A stretch of DNA of 64,000 nt from Aporhodopirellula aestuarii (GCF_023701485.1 NZ_JAMQBK010000029.1:62001-126000), one strand, 5' to 3'. Shown: positions 9,141 through 19,538, counted from the first letter of the stretch. Program-made: numbers and translations. The notes: a model not told the origin generated them from the letters alone.

Positions 9141-10301
9141 ATGCCGAGACCTAATCGAGAAGAACAGTTTGAGACGGGAGAGATCTGTATTGTCCATGCC
9201 GTCCAGCGATGCGTGCGGCGTGCGTTTCTCGCTGGTGTTGATGCTGCGACGGGGAAGGACTACTCGTATCGAAAAGAGTGGATTCGCCGAAGAATGGAGG
9301 CACTTGCTTCGGTTTTCGGCATTGATGTGCTCTCGTATGCCATCATGAGCAACCACTTGCATGTGATCTTGCGCAATCGTCCTGACGTGGTCGCCAGTTG
9401 GAGTGACGCTGAGGTTGCGATCCGATGGCTACGAGTTTTTCCTGGACGGCGGATGGAAGAGCATCTCGCGGAACCGACCGAGCATGAAGTCAAAGTGCTA
9501 GCCGCAAACTCGGAACGGATCGCTGAAATTCGACTGAGAATGTCGGATATCTCCTGGTTCATGCGGTCGCTCGCCGAACCGATTTCTCGCTTGGCCAACA
9601 AGCAGGACGAATGTACGGGCCGGTTTTGGGAGGGACGATTCAAGGCTCAGCGGATTGTCGACGAGGCCGGGTTGTTGGCGTGCAGCATGTACGTGGATCT
9701 CAATCCGGTTCGTGCTGCAATGACGTCAGATCCCGAGAAGGCTCCGCACACATCAGCGTTTGACCGCATTCAGGCGAGCCAAGGCAAACGAATCGATTCC
9801 GCGGCGTTCGACCTAAAACCGGTCCCTACCGAGGAAGCGGCCAAACAGATCCGTGAAACGCCTGTTGATGAACTACGCGAGCAACGGAAAGCCAAGAAAC
9901 GCAATCCGACAGGAAAGCGGATCAAACGCGACGCTTGGTTGGCGCCGCTGACGCTGTCGCCCGACAAACTATCCGGTGATGCGGAAGTAAACAGAGACGG
10001 AGTGCGAGCGAGCGACAAAGGGTTCCTCCAGGTGTCGGTGCGCGAATACCTGAGGCTGCTGCGTTGGACAGCGAAACAGAACATCGACGGAATGGCGGCA
10101 GCGATACCTAGTTCGCTTGCAAGCACACTGACGCAACTCGGAATCGACGCATCGATGTGGCGAGACCTTGTTTGGAATTGGCAGAAGTATTTTGGCAAAT
10201 CGAGCTGTGTCGGTTCGCCCGATTCGATGCGCCTCGACGCGAAACGTTGTGGCAAGCATCATCACCAAGGCCAAGCTTCCGCATCTGCCTGTTTTATCTA
10301 G
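9141..10301 (+). CDS. REP-associated tyrosine transposase (RAYT, Y1/HUH family)
   Basis: A 386-residue protein. The N-terminal half is a Y1_Tnp domain: the HUH metal-binding motif HLH at 72-74 within YAIMSNHLHVIL, and the catalytic tyrosine at about 184 in MYVDLNPVRA. These enzymes nick and move single-stranded DNA at short palindromic repeats. The catalytic residues look intact. The C-terminal half (about 200-386) is rich in basic residues and has no motif I recognise; it may bind DNA. I recall related long forms from planctomycete genomes. Two 33-bp repeats lie just upstream. No IS200/605 accessory TnpB is present. Confidence 0.85.
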   Translation: MPRPNREEQFETGEICIVHAVQRCVRRAFLAGVDAATGKDYSYRKEWIRRRMEALASVFGIDVLSYAIMSNHLHVILRNRPDVVASWSDAEVAIRWLRVFPGRRMEEHLAEPTEHEVKVLAANSERIAEIRLRMSDISWFMRSLAEPISRLANKQDECTGRFWEGRFKAQRIVDEAGLLACSMYVDLNPVRAAMTSDPEKAPHTSAFDRIQASQGKRIDSAAFDLKPVPTEEAAKQIRETPVDELREQRKAKKRNPTGKRIKRDAWLAPLTLSPDKLSGDAEVNRDGVRASDKGFLQVSVREYLRLLRWTAKQNIDGMAAAIPSSLASTLTQLGIDASMWRDLVWNWQKYFGKSSCVGSPDSMRLDAKRCGKHHHQGQASASACFI

Positions 10302-10561
10302 CTCCAATGGCTGCTCGACTCTGAAACGCCGGTAGCAATGGGCTCATCTTCTGCGCCGATCAATGCGATCCCTCTCAGTTGATGGAAAAACTGCGACATC
10401 ACATTGAAAGACGACGGATAGAGGTCGCGATAGGTACGCTTTCGGAGAGCACACTACGAGTCCACAACGTCAAATCATCAGATGAAAGATGCGTGGCACC
10501 GAATTGCCCGAATTGCCTTTCCGAGTTGCCAATAGCGACGGCACGCCGTGAGGGCGTTCGA

Positions 10562-13500
10562 TCAATTGAGCTCCGTGAGTTCCCGTATCCAATCAGAGTC
10601 GATCGGACGCCACCGTTCATCAGCGGGACGGGATGACCAGCCCTCCTCCGCATCCAGTAGGAGTTCACGTAGCACGCGGTCTGAGACTGCGGCTCGGCTG
10701 ATCCATTTCGATGGAAGATGCATGTTTTCGGCGAGCTGCTCGATGACATCCGGAGTCTCTTTTTTAGTCAGGACGAGCAAACTGACTTGCGGAGCAGGCT
10801 CCGTTCGGGTGGATTCGGGGGCAACGGTTTGGGGAGCCGAGCTTAGTTCGGATGTCTCGACGATGGGTTCACCGAAAAACGCTGCCGCAGACTCGCGGTT
10901 GAGTTGATTGATGATAACCAGCGCATCGAGTTCGGTGACGAATCCGTCGCCGTTGGGGTCATAGAAGGGTTTCGGCGTTGGAGGAACCGGCAATTTGCGA
11001 TCTCGGTTTCGGTTGAGCTCATTAATGATGACCAAAGCGTCCAATGCGGTATGTCCGTTGGTGCCCTCAACATCGAATGGATCGTCCGGATTTGTCCACG
11101 ACCGGAAAGGGTTCAGCGCGACAATTTCAATGTTGTCGAACCGCTCGTTTTGTTCAGCGACGGCATGGTTTGCGTCAACAATGATGTATCCCGTTCGTAC
11201 ACCGCCCAATCGCGTGCGGGCGTTGGGGATGGTGAAGGAGAATGCGGACACTCCGCCTACGGTCAGTGAGCCTACGGTGATTTCAGCGAAGACTTCGCCG
11301 TTGTCTGGATCATCAAGCATCAGTCGAACAACTGCGTCAACGCCACTGGGAATATCTCCGGTCGAAATGACTTCTCCGGAAACGACGATGTCCTCGCCGT
11401 CAAGGTTGGCAACAACGTTTTTAGAAGCTAGGTCGGGCAAGAATCTCTGAATCGACGCTGTGTTGTTCGACTCGTTCTTTTCCGTAACGGTGTTATCGGG
11501 ATCAGCTACGACGGACAGTTCAACGGTGCTTAGGGGATTGGCCGGTTCGCTCCAGTCAAACATGACGTCCAGCGATTCCCCTGGCGCCAGGGCTCCGATG
11601 TTGATCGCGGTGCCGAATACGGTTCCATCGGCCTCCAGGTGAGCGGTGGTCGCCGTGCTGGCCAAATCACCGGTGTTGGTGATTGTGGACGAGACGCGAA
11701 GCGTTCCGGGCGCGGGTGAAGAAGTTGTCAACGCTGAGGCAACAAGGTCGGGGGCGATCAGTGCCGTCGATTGACCCAGCGAGGGCGTCGTCAAAATCGG
11801 CGTGTCCCCAGGGATATGTTCGCCCTGACCTGGTCCAATGTTGGTCGTGATCGTGCGACTGATATTCAATACATGGAGTGCGTTATCTTCGACATAGGGA
11901 AGTAACCACCATGGCAACTGGCCATCGGGGGTCGAGAGCCTCTGCGGGCTTCCCCAGACTCCGTCGACGTCTTGCACCGCATAGCCAATACCGACCGCGT
12001 TGGAGAACGATTCGATCCATGCGATGACGACGCGTCCCGAATCATCCAGCGTCATCACAGGATCGGAGATTCCCGCTGATTTGGCGACGAGGTTGGGTGT
12101 TCCCAATTGTCCGTTCTCAAACGTCGCATAATACAACGCGTCGATGGTGTTTTCGGGACGAGGTCCATCGGAGATCTGTTCGTTCAGCCAAGCCAATCCT
12201 GCCGCATCGGATCCCGGAAGTTTAATGATTTGGGGCGTCACCGCCTCGGGTTGGTCCGCCAGTAACAGGGTGGGTTGCCACGTTCCACCACGACTGATGG
12301 CGACTCGCATCCCCGGTCCACTGTCGAGCGATCCGCTATCCCAAGCGGCCAGCCCGTCTACGCCGTCGCCCAAATCGGCAAGTATCGCCTGAGGTGCCGT
12401 GGTCGCGTCCACCCCGGAGGCAATCGTTGCGGGAGTGGTCCAGTCGGTACCGTCGAATTCAACGATTCGGAGTGTGCTGTCGATTGTCTTTCCGTCATCG
12501 GGGAACAGGGACGTATCACCGTCTACGTCCGTCAAGAATGCCGCGGCCACGCCGGTATCTGTTGGGGTCAGCCGCGGCAGGTAATCCATCCCAACGCTCG
12601 ACGTCAGCAGCGCCGGAGCCGACCACAAACCGTCAGTCGCGTTAAAGGTCGAATAGAAGAGGTCCATGGAACCCAGCAACGCGTAGGGGTCCGGATTCAG
12701 CGGGTCTACAATCGATGCTCCGACATGAGACCAAACCGCGACCGGTGTTCCGTCAGGCATCAGTGAAACGGTCGGCTGAACGTCGATCAAGCCATCATCG
12801 GTGATCGTTTGGGGTGTTTGCCAAACGCCATCGACTTCGCGAGCAGCGAGGATTTCGAGTTGACCCTCGACGGGTTTGGTTGGATCTTCGTCCACCCATA
12901 CGAGAGTTTTCGTGCCGTCGTCGTGCACGGCCAGTGAGGGCGCCGCGTAGCGATAGCGAATATCGGGTAAGCCGTCGTTCGTGAGTGTTGCGAAGTGTTC
13001 CCCCGCGGTGCTCTGGGCCAGTTTGAGCGTGGGGGTGACGTTCTCGCCCTGGGCCAGTAACGCAGCAATCTGCTCTCCGCTGCCTCCGCCGCCACAACCG
13101 GCAAGCATGAACGGAGGATCGGGGAAATTGAATTCATAGGATGCGGTCGCGACGAGCACCTGGACCTCGGCGGTCAAGGCGAATTGCAACGTCACGGAAT
13201 CGAGTAGACAGGGGGTCGCGGGCAGGTTGAAATTGGCATTGATGTTGCCGCCGATACCGCCTTCGGCATAGGCGAGGCCTTGATATCCGGCGGAGATCTT
13301 GAGGGCAGCCCCGACGCCGATTCCAAAACCCGCCGGTTGCCAATCAAGCGTGCCATCAAAGCTCTCTGCAACGGATAGCGTGGCGTTCAGAGATCCGCTG
13401 AGTTCCCCGTGTGCACTGAGGAAGCTGACCGGTGGCGGAAGCGGAACCGATGGGGTTTCCACATCACCCGCCAAACTCACTGTGGTCGACACTTCGACGA

Positions 13501-16500
13501 TTTCGAGTGTGCCATTGGCGGGGCGCGCAGTACCGCTCAATTCCACATCCACTTCCGGCAGCACTTTTCGTCCCGCGATCACGCCTGACCAAGGTGCGGT
13601 GCCCGTCAACGTTGCAATCCCATCACTCCGGAAGTCCAAATCTACTTGGTACGATCCGATTTCCGGTCCGAGGTTGCCGCTTCCGATTTTCACCGAAACT
13701 GGTAGCTCGAAGAATCCGTCGGTAGTGAATCCGGGGAAGCCGAAACCGGCGTGATACTTCGCGACTTTGTCATAGGGGCCGTTGCCGACGTCTTCGACAG
13801 TGACAAAGGTGTCGCCGATCCACGCGGGGTTCTCGATCTGTGTGTAGTTGATTCCGAATACAGTGGGGGGCAAGTCCGAAAAGGACGTTGCCGTCAACGT
13901 CACGAGCGTGGTCCCCGGCGAGAGGTCCTCGCCGATGTCGAAGGTGTATTCGAATGGCGGCGTACTGGCGCCGAAGATTATGGTCGATTGCGTTGCGGTG
14001 CCCGCGTTGAAAGCGAGCGTTCGCGTAACACCTGCGCCGAGATCGTCACCCGGCAAATTTCCGTTCCAATCGATCGCCTCGACAATGACGTCGTTTTCCA
14101 GATTGACTCCCGCAAAGAATGCTCCCGGTTTGTATTCAGTTTTGACATCCGACTCTTTGATTACCGGACGGATGTTGACGAAGAGAGATTCGCTTTGCGT
14201 GTTGTTTTCGACGTCGTCGACCAGTTCCTTGATTGTGTTGTTGGGATCAATGGTGGCGATCAGTTGCAGGTTCTTGCTGCCGCCGGAATCTAACAAAATA
14301 TCGGTGATGTCCCATTCGATATCGATCATGACATCGATCGGCTCATCAAGCGGCGCGGGAAGGTTGACAAACTGATCCTGATCCACGGGGCCGAGTGTGT
14401 TGCCATCCTGGTCGCGGAATTGAACGAGTACTCCTGATGCGTCGCGTCCGCCTTCGTTGCGAACGATAATCGTGTCACGAAATAGGAAGGCGCCATTCTC
14501 AAACGAGATCTTTTCGAGCGTGAAGTCGAGATCCTCGATGACTAATTCGGGGGCTGACACCGACGCCGAGAATTCGCTGGTGTTGCCATCCGGGTCCGTC
14601 GCCGTCATCGCAAAGGAGTTTGCCCGCTGACCACCGCGTGACGGGACCGGTTGTGGTGCCGGCACGTCGACGGTGAAGTTGGCAACGCCGGTCGGTCCGA
14701 CGGCAACATCGATCGTCGTCAGCGGGATGCGTCCCTGTCCGGCAACTTCACGTCGAAAGTTTCCAAAGACTTCTACTGTGTACGTTTTATTGGGCGTGGT
14801 TTCCAAGCGGCTGACTAACCGAATCGTGGATCGATCGGCTGATGGTTGGAGATCCTCGATCACGGGAAAGTTCTGCAGGAGGTTCGGTCCGGTGTCCGTA
14901 TCGGGGAATCCTTGGCCCTCGGCTCCGTCGTTGTCGGTGATATCAGGTGGTCCGAGGTCGATACCTTGAGAGCCATTTAAGAAGATCGAATTGTTCGAGA
15001 TGCGATTGCCGATGGCTGTCTCACCGGTGACCCGCACGCCATCCAAACTGTTGGTGGCAATGACATTGCCTGCGACTTTTTCGGGGATGCTCGCCGATGC
15101 AGGAATCGCAACGGTCGGCTTTCCTCCGATCCAATTGTTGGATGCGTCCTCGATATCGATTCCGTTTTCGAGATTTCCGAGCACGAGAAGTTTTTCATCT
15201 ACGAACCCGAGTGCAGCGGTCCCAATGCCGTTACCCAGGATCTGATTTCCGCTCGCCGATCCTTCGATACGAATCCCGCTATCGAGGTTATCGGAAATGA
15301 TGTTGCCGGCGGTCGGGAATGATCCCACGGGCACGTTGGCGTAGGGGCCGATGCGATTGTCGCGGGCGTCGATGATCCGTACGCCGTGGTCGCGGTTACC
15401 GAGTTGCTCGTCGCCGATGATGCCGACACCGATGTGGTTTCCGATCACGAGGTTTCCTGTCGCTAGCTGTCCATCGATCCGCAGTCCATCGGCCCTGTTG
15501 CCGGAAATCAGATTCCCATGCACATCGGTGTCGATGACTTTGCCAATGAGATTGTTCGAAGAGTCTTGAATCAGAATGCCCGATTCGCCATTGGGGATCC
15601 TTTCTGTCCCGGTAGCGTCGAGTCCAATCGTGTTACCGTATATCTCATTTTCTTGGGCGGCATTGCCGAAAATGATGATGCCATCGGCGGCATTCCCCGA
15701 GATGAGGTTTCGCATCCCCGGCTTGTCACCGCCCACCCGCGTGCCTTGGATATTACTGTCTAGGTGAACGCCCCTGGCTCCGTTCGGAATGGCCGCGTCA
15801 CCAGACGCGTTGGTGCCAATCATGTTTCCTTCGATGACGGCGTCCATGATGACCGGAGCCGCCGAAGCACCAAAGAACGTGACGCCGTCGCCACCGTTTC
15901 CCGAAATGAGATTTCCCAACCCACCTCCGTCGCCACCGACATGAGTTCCGTTGGCGCTGACGACTAAGACACCATCACCCGCGTTGGGAAGCGCGGCATC
16001 ACCGGCGGCGTTGGTGCCGATACGATTGCCCTGCACTACCGTGTTGCGAGCATTCGAGTTGGCGATGAAGATGCCATGTCCAAAGATATTCTCCGCGGGC
16101 AATGCGATCGATCCGCTGATCACGTTCCCAAGGATTGTGGATGAACCTTCTGAGATCGGTCCGCCGATCAGGGTGCCGGGGGCATCATTGATCAGGATGC
16201 CAGTATTGTTTCCGATGGCTACATCACCATCAATATTTGTACCAATCCGATTGCCCTGGATTTTGTTGGCTGCAGAGGTTGATCCGGCAATCAAAATGCC
16301 TGTCTGGTTGGCGGAGATGGTGTTTCCGACCGGGCCACCGATGGTATTGGCGCCGGCGAACAAAACATCGACCCCGATACCATTGGGTAGCGGGTCCTCG
16401 AATGCACTCAGTCCGATCAGATTGCCGTCGATGGTGTTGAGTGTCGGACCATTGTTGATGCGTATTCCTGCCTCGGCGTGGCCCGCAATGACATTTCCTG

Positions 16501-17635
16501 CTCCCGGATCAGTGCCGCCGATCACGTTCGACGAAGGGCCGAAGGGAGGGCGCCCTTGGGAGTCCAGTACGATGCCGACACGTTGATCAGGCAGCGCTGC
16601 GGTGCCTTCGACATTGGTACCGATGAAGTTGCCTTGGATCGTATTGTTGGACGCGTTCTCCAGCAAACGGATTCCGATCCCACTGCTCGAAATCACGTTG
16701 CCTTCGCCTGCCTCGCTTCCACCGATCTGATTGCCACCCATGGCTTGGACAGAAATGCCCGCGGTGACATTGGGTATCGGAGCACCCGAGGGATCGATGC
16801 CGATCCAGTTGCCTTGAATAATATTGCCTGCCGCCGCAACAGGATTGTTGAGGGAGATGCTTCCGACGTCGATGCCGATGTTGAAGCCACCGATCACATT
16901 GCCGGCTCCAGGTGCCGAACCACCGATTCGGTTGCCGGTTGCCGTATTGGTCGGACCGGTGCCTGCGAGGATAGCGATGCCAGCGGCGTTAGGATTCGCG
17001 TCGACGGATTGCGTTTCAGGATTGAAACCGATGAAACTGCCTTCGACGACGTTCGTGTTTCCCGTGATCGATAGTCCACCGGCGAGAACGACGACCGAGT
17101 CGTTGGTGCCTGTGCCGCCGATTTGATTGCCGTTGCCCGGCACATGCAGTGATTCAGCAATCACATCTTGAATCGTATTGTTATTCGTCGGCACGGTGAA
17201 CGTGTCTTGAACGAAGAGGCCTTTCACCGTGGCACCATCGCCAAAGGTAACAATGTTGCCTTGAATGATGACGCGGCCCGACGCTTGAGTTGTACCGTCC
17301 AAGGTGACGTTCGCCGCGATTCCTAACCCGCCCGGGATCTCCGGTACAAAGTTCGCGTCACCGGGGATTGCGAAAATGATCGTATCGCCACCGCCATTGA
17401 TCGCCGATTGTTCGAGCGCGGCACGCAGGGTGCATACATTGTTGGCCGGCGTCGGTGGTGTGGTGTTGGGGTTGAACGCGGTATCGCACGCCCCGTCATC
17501 CCCAAAGCTGTCGCCGTCTCCACCGGCCGAATTGACCGTGTAGGTGGCCAACAAACGTCGTTGTTCCAGAGTTTCGACGAACAGTCGTCGACGTCGCGAG
17601 ACAAATTTGGATAGCCGGCTCATTCCAGCACTCAT
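10562..17635 (-). CDS. Giant secreted protein: LEPR-XLL signal, CSLREA, beta-helix repeats, CARDB domains, dockerin-like C-terminus
   Basis: About 2,357 residues from ATG 17635 (ATG 17623 is equally possible; a further-upstream ATG at 17782 gives a non-conserved extension). It begins with a basic stretch and ETLEQRRLLA, the planctomycete LEPR-XLL N-terminal motif, then a CSLREA-like segment (VNSAGGDGDSFGDDGACDT and CTLRAALEQS). Some 850 residues follow of repeated GNxIGGxxxGxGNVIxG and NxIxGNxIG units, a right-handed parallel beta-helix. CARDB-type domains (ITNTGDLAS, NNTASIQ) and a long beta-rich part with WxDEDPTK-like repeats come next. The C-terminus has two dockerin-like calcium repeats (FDVEGTNGHTALDALVIINELNR and DPNGDGFVTELDALVIINQLNR). 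It is probably exported to the cell surface. Function unknown; a carbohydrate or adhesion role is a guess. Confidence 0.85.
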   Translation of the reverse strand: MSAGMSRLSKFVSRRRRLFVETLEQRRLLATYTVNSAGGDGDSFGDDGACDTAFNPNTTPPTPANNVCTLRAALEQSAINGGGDTIIFAIPGDANFVPEIPGGLGIAANVTLDGTTQASGRVIIQGNIVTFGDGATVKGLFVQDTFTVPTNNNTIQDVIAESLHVPGNGNQIGGTGTNDSVVVLAGGLSITGNTNVVEGSFIGFNPETQSVDANPNAAGIAILAGTGPTNTATGNRIGGSAPGAGNVIGGFNIGIDVGSISLNNPVAAAGNIIQGNWIGIDPSGAPIPNVTAGISVQAMGGNQIGGSEAGEGNVISSSGIGIRLLENASNNTIQGNFIGTNVEGTAALPDQRVGIVLDSQGRPPFGPSSNVIGGTDPGAGNVIAGHAEAGIRINNGPTLNTIDGNLIGLSAFEDPLPNGIGVDVLFAGANTIGGPVGNTISANQTGILIAGSTSAANKIQGNRIGTNIDGDVAIGNNTGILINDAPGTLIGGPISEGSSTILGNVISGSIALPAENIFGHGIFIANSNARNTVVQGNRIGTNAAGDAALPNAGDGVLVVSANGTHVGGDGGGLGNLISGNGGDGVTFFGASAAPVIMDAVIEGNMIGTNASGDAAIPNGARGVHLDSNIQGTRVGGDKPGMRNLISGNAADGIIIFGNAAQENEIYGNTIGLDATGTERIPNGESGILIQDSSNNLIGKVIDTDVHGNLISGNRADGLRIDGQLATGNLVIGNHIGVGIIGDEQLGNRDHGVRIIDARDNRIGPYANVPVGSFPTAGNIISDNLDSGIRIEGSASGNQILGNGIGTAALGFVDEKLLVLGNLENGIDIEDASNNWIGGKPTVAIPASASIPEKVAGNVIATNSLDGVRVTGETAIGNRISNNSIFLNGSQGIDLGPPDITDNDGAEGQGFPDTDTGPNLLQNFPVIEDLQPSADRSTIRLVSRLETTPNKTYTVEVFGNFRREVAGQGRIPLTTIDVAVGPTGVANFTVDVPAPQPVPSRGGQRANSFAMTATDPDGNTSEFSASVSAPELVIEDLDFTLEKISFENGAFLFRDTIIVRNEGGRDASGVLVQFRDQDGNTLGPVDQDQFVNLPAPLDEPIDVMIDIEWDITDILLDSGGSKNLQLIATIDPNNTIKELVDDVENNTQSESLFVNIRPVIKESDVKTEYKPGAFFAGVNLENDVIVEAIDWNGNLPGDDLGAGVTRTLAFNAGTATQSTIIFGASTPPFEYTFDIGEDLSPGTTLVTLTATSFSDLPPTVFGINYTQIENPAWIGDTFVTVEDVGNGPYDKVAKYHAGFGFPGFTTDGFFELPVSVKIGSGNLGPEIGSYQVDLDFRSDGIATLTGTAPWSGVIAGRKVLPEVDVELSGTARPANGTLEIVEVSTTVSLAGDVETPSVPLPPPVSFLSAHGELSGSLNATLSVAESFDGTLDWQPAGFGIGVGAALKISAGYQGLAYAEGGIGGNINANFNLPATPCLLDSVTLQFALTAEVQVLVATASYEFNFPDPPFMLAGCGGGGSGEQIAALLAQGENVTPTLKLAQSTAGEHFATLTNDGLPDIRYRYAAPSLAVHDDGTKTLVWVDEDPTKPVEGQLEILAAREVDGVWQTPQTITDDGLIDVQPTVSLMPDGTPVAVWSHVGASIVDPLNPDPYALLGSMDLFYSTFNATDGLWSAPALLTSSVGMDYLPRLTPTDTGVAAAFLTDVDGDTSLFPDDGKTIDSTLRIVEFDGTDWTTPATIASGVDATTAPQAILADLGDGVDGLAAWDSGSLDSGPGMRVAISRGGTWQPTLLLADQPEAVTPQIIKLPGSDAAGLAWLNEQISDGPRPENTIDALYYATFENGQLGTPNLVAKSAGISDPVMTLDDSGRVVIAWIESFSNAVGIGYAVQDVDGVWGSPQRLSTPDGQLPWWLLPYVEDNALHVLNISRTITTNIGPGQGEHIPGDTPILTTPSLGQSTALIAPDLVASALTTSSPAPGTLRVSSTITNTGDLASTATTAHLEADGTVFGTAINIGALAPGESLDVMFDWSEPANPLSTVELSVVADPDNTVTEKNESNNTASIQRFLPDLASKNVVANLDGEDIVVSGEVISTGDIPSGVDAVVRLMLDDPDNGEVFAEITVGSLTVGGVSAFSFTIPNARTRLGGVRTGYIIVDANHAVAEQNERFDNIEIVALNPFRSWTNPDDPFDVEGTNGHTALDALVIINELNRNRDRKLPVPPTPKPFYDPNGDGFVTELDALVIINQLNRESAAAFFGEPIVETSELSSAPQTVAPESTRTEPAPQVSLLVLTKKETPDVIEQLAENMHLPSKWISRAAVSDRVLRELLLDAEEGWSSRPADERWRPIDSDWIRELTELN

Positions 17636-18404
17636 GGTTAGAGAGTTGCGGACGGCACTGCATGCGAAAAATTCGCTAGCAGGAATGGCATTCGATCGGA
17701 CACCGACAGGTTGAATGCCGCGTGTTTCATGCTCGCACAAAACAGGGCTTCCTACATTATCGATTGTGCCCCCCCTGGGCATGAGAGTCGAGCGGTTTCA
17801 GCATATTTCTGCCACAAACCTGAAAATGATCATTTTCAGGGGTTCTCAACCTGTTCCGGCTGCCTCGCTCCGACACGCGACATCGCAACAGCATTCCTCG
17901 TATCTACAAGCGCACTTTCTTCATGGAGGAACGGGAGAGCCTCTTGTCTTGAAGTGGGAGATCATTGCTTTGGCCTGATGAAGGCTCCTCCAACAGAAGA
18001 ATTCGAGCGTATGCTGAGTGTCATTGATCCGATGCAACACGAGACGCACCAAGAGGCGACGAACTTCTGGTACGGTCAACGGAATCAGAGTTCCCGCTTT
18101 TTTTAATCAAGTGAATTCTCGTGGCTGCGAACAGTGCAGAGAATCGCATGAGCGAACATCGAGAGAGTGATGTGACGGCACTACGCATGCCAATTGCGAA
18201 CTTCATATTCGTCCAAGCCCGTTTCCTGCTTTGACTGTTCAAAGAGCACGGTCATCGCACCACGCTTTGGGCAAGTAGAGTTCGCGATCAATGAACGCAT
18301 GCCCTTGGAAGAGCGATAAGTCAGAAAGACACCAATCTGGCAATTCTCGATTCGGCTGGCAGTCCCTGAATACTGCTGGGCAACTCCTGCTGACTGGGTG
18401 CTTG
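17636..18404. other. Long intergenic region upstream of the giant secreted protein gene
   Basis: About 770 bases with no convincing gene. The open frames present on both strands (for example 17711-18106 plus and 18021-18242 minus) have no domain, no signal peptide and unlikely composition. The region holds a 22-bp perfect palindrome at 17819-17840 and should contain the promoter of the minus-strand giant protein gene and the 3' end of the polysaccharide-export transcript. Confidence 0.55.
17819..17840. promoter_or_regulatory. 22-bp perfect palindrome, candidate operator
   Basis: Half-site CCTGAAAATGA is followed directly by its exact reverse complement, with no spacer. It lies 184 bp upstream of the giant protein start. 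A spacer-free dyad of this length is typical of a dimeric regulator site rather than a terminator: there is no loop and no T-run. The regulator is unknown. Confidence 0.5.
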
Positions 18405-19538
18405 CTATTGCGACAGTGATGGGAAGCTGAGTTCGCCGTCGATGTCGGACGGAGGTGATGATGGGGTGGGGGTGCGGGGGTGAGTGTTGGGGCTGAGGTA
18501 ATCTTTTAAGGTTGAACTTGGTTCGCTCGAATTGTATCGGTCGGGTTCGACGAGACCATTCGGACGCAGCGGGTCGTTGGCCAGTCGCATCCATCCGACG
18601 CTGCCGGGTGAGATCATGGTGTTGAGCACGGGAGGCATTGGCTGCGCCGTGACGAGCGGCGGGTTTTGGCAGGCTCGGTTGCAACCGGAACATCGCGAAC
18701 ACGTGCGACTGGCTCGCCAAAACATGAGTTCGTCCATGCAAGATCGCGACGATACGAAGATGCGGTCTCCCGGTTGCAGTTGATAGTTTGACGAGGTGTT
18801 GCCGAGCTGCACGATCTCACGATAACAGACCGGTAACGTCACACGGCATTCGCAGGGATCGGTTGGACGGGCGAGCAGAATCTTGCACGGATTCGAACTG
18901 CTGGTCAAACCGCCCGCCGTCACGATCGCGTCAAGAACCGTCTCGTATCCCACTAAAGGATAGGCACCCGGCGCGTTTACTTCGCCGAGCACGTAGTAGC
19001 GATGAACGGGGTCGAGCATTCTGACGTTGACCGCGATCGCATCGCAGTCGCTTGGCAAGGCGGCTGCATCGATTGCGGTACGGTCCTCTTCGCTCGCGAA
19101 TTGCTTGCACGCTTCTCGCTGTTGCCGGATCTGATACGCGATCTGCTGTTCAATCATCGATTCGGCTTGCTCAAGACTTTGCCCCGCAACGATTACTCGC
19201 CCATAGGGACCCAGATCGACGGTTCCGTCGGCGAGCACGATTTGATCGGCCGGCAGTCGCAGGTCGCGTTCCAGATTGACGGGTTCAATCAGCAACGCAT
19301 CGCCGGGTTCGATGGCGTGAGGTGGCAGCACGGATTTCGCGTTTTCCCGCGGCAGACCTTGGGGAATCCGTGACGCGTCGAGGACGGCTTCGGATTCTCG
19401 CGTCAGCATCGAATTCGACGGATACAGCGATAGGCCCAACGTGCTGCATCCGCTCAGTAGCAAACAGCAAGCCATCGCACCCAACATCCACACACGTACT
19501 CGGTTGGCATGCTGGACGTCTTTATCGCTGCAAGTCAT
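18405..19538 (-). CDS. Polysaccharide export outer-membrane lipoprotein (Wza-like, SLBB)
   Basis: A 377-residue protein with a lipoprotein signal peptide: hydrophobic stretch ending in LLLSGC, lipidated Cys31. The Poly_export domain follows (IEPGDALLIEPVN, then VDLGPYGRVIVAGQSLEQAE), then an SLBB-type domain (YYVLGEVNAPGAYPLVGYETVLDAIVTAGGLT) and PGDRIFVS. The C-terminal part has a cysteine-rich patch (SCMDELMFWRASRTCSRCSGC) and a proline-rich tail. It should form or assist an outer-membrane channel for polysaccharide export. Lone copies without Wzc or Wzx/Wzy are present here; the nearest envelope gene is the AsmA-like gene upstream, 160 bp away. No terminator was seen after it. Confidence 0.85.
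   Translation of the reverse strand: MTCSDKDVQHANRVRVWMLGAMACCLLLSGCSTLGLSLYPSNSMLTRESEAVLDASRIPQGLPRENAKSVLPPHAIEPGDALLIEPVNLERDLRLPADQIVLADGTVDLGPYGRVIVAGQSLEQAESMIEQQIAYQIRQQREACKQFASEEDRTAIDAAALPSDCDAIAVNVRMLDPVHRYYVLGEVNAPGAYPLVGYETVLDAIVTAGGLTSSSNPCKILLARPTDPCECRVTLPVCYREIVQLGNTSSNYQLQPGDRIFVSSRSCMDELMFWRASRTCSRCSGCNRACQNPPLVTAQPMPPVLNTMISPGSVGWMRLANDPLRPNGLVEPDRYNSSEPSSTLKDYLSPNTHPRTPTPSSPPSDIDGELSFPSLSQ

Noticed and set aside
10480-10515. Sigma54-like sequence GTGGCACCGAATTGCC
   Set aside because: The GG-to-GC spacing is one base too short and no gene starts nearby in the right orientation.
17711-18106. 131-codon plus-strand frame in the long intergenic gap
   Set aside because: No domain, no signal peptide, odd cysteine- and histidine-rich composition, and it runs through the 22-bp palindrome.
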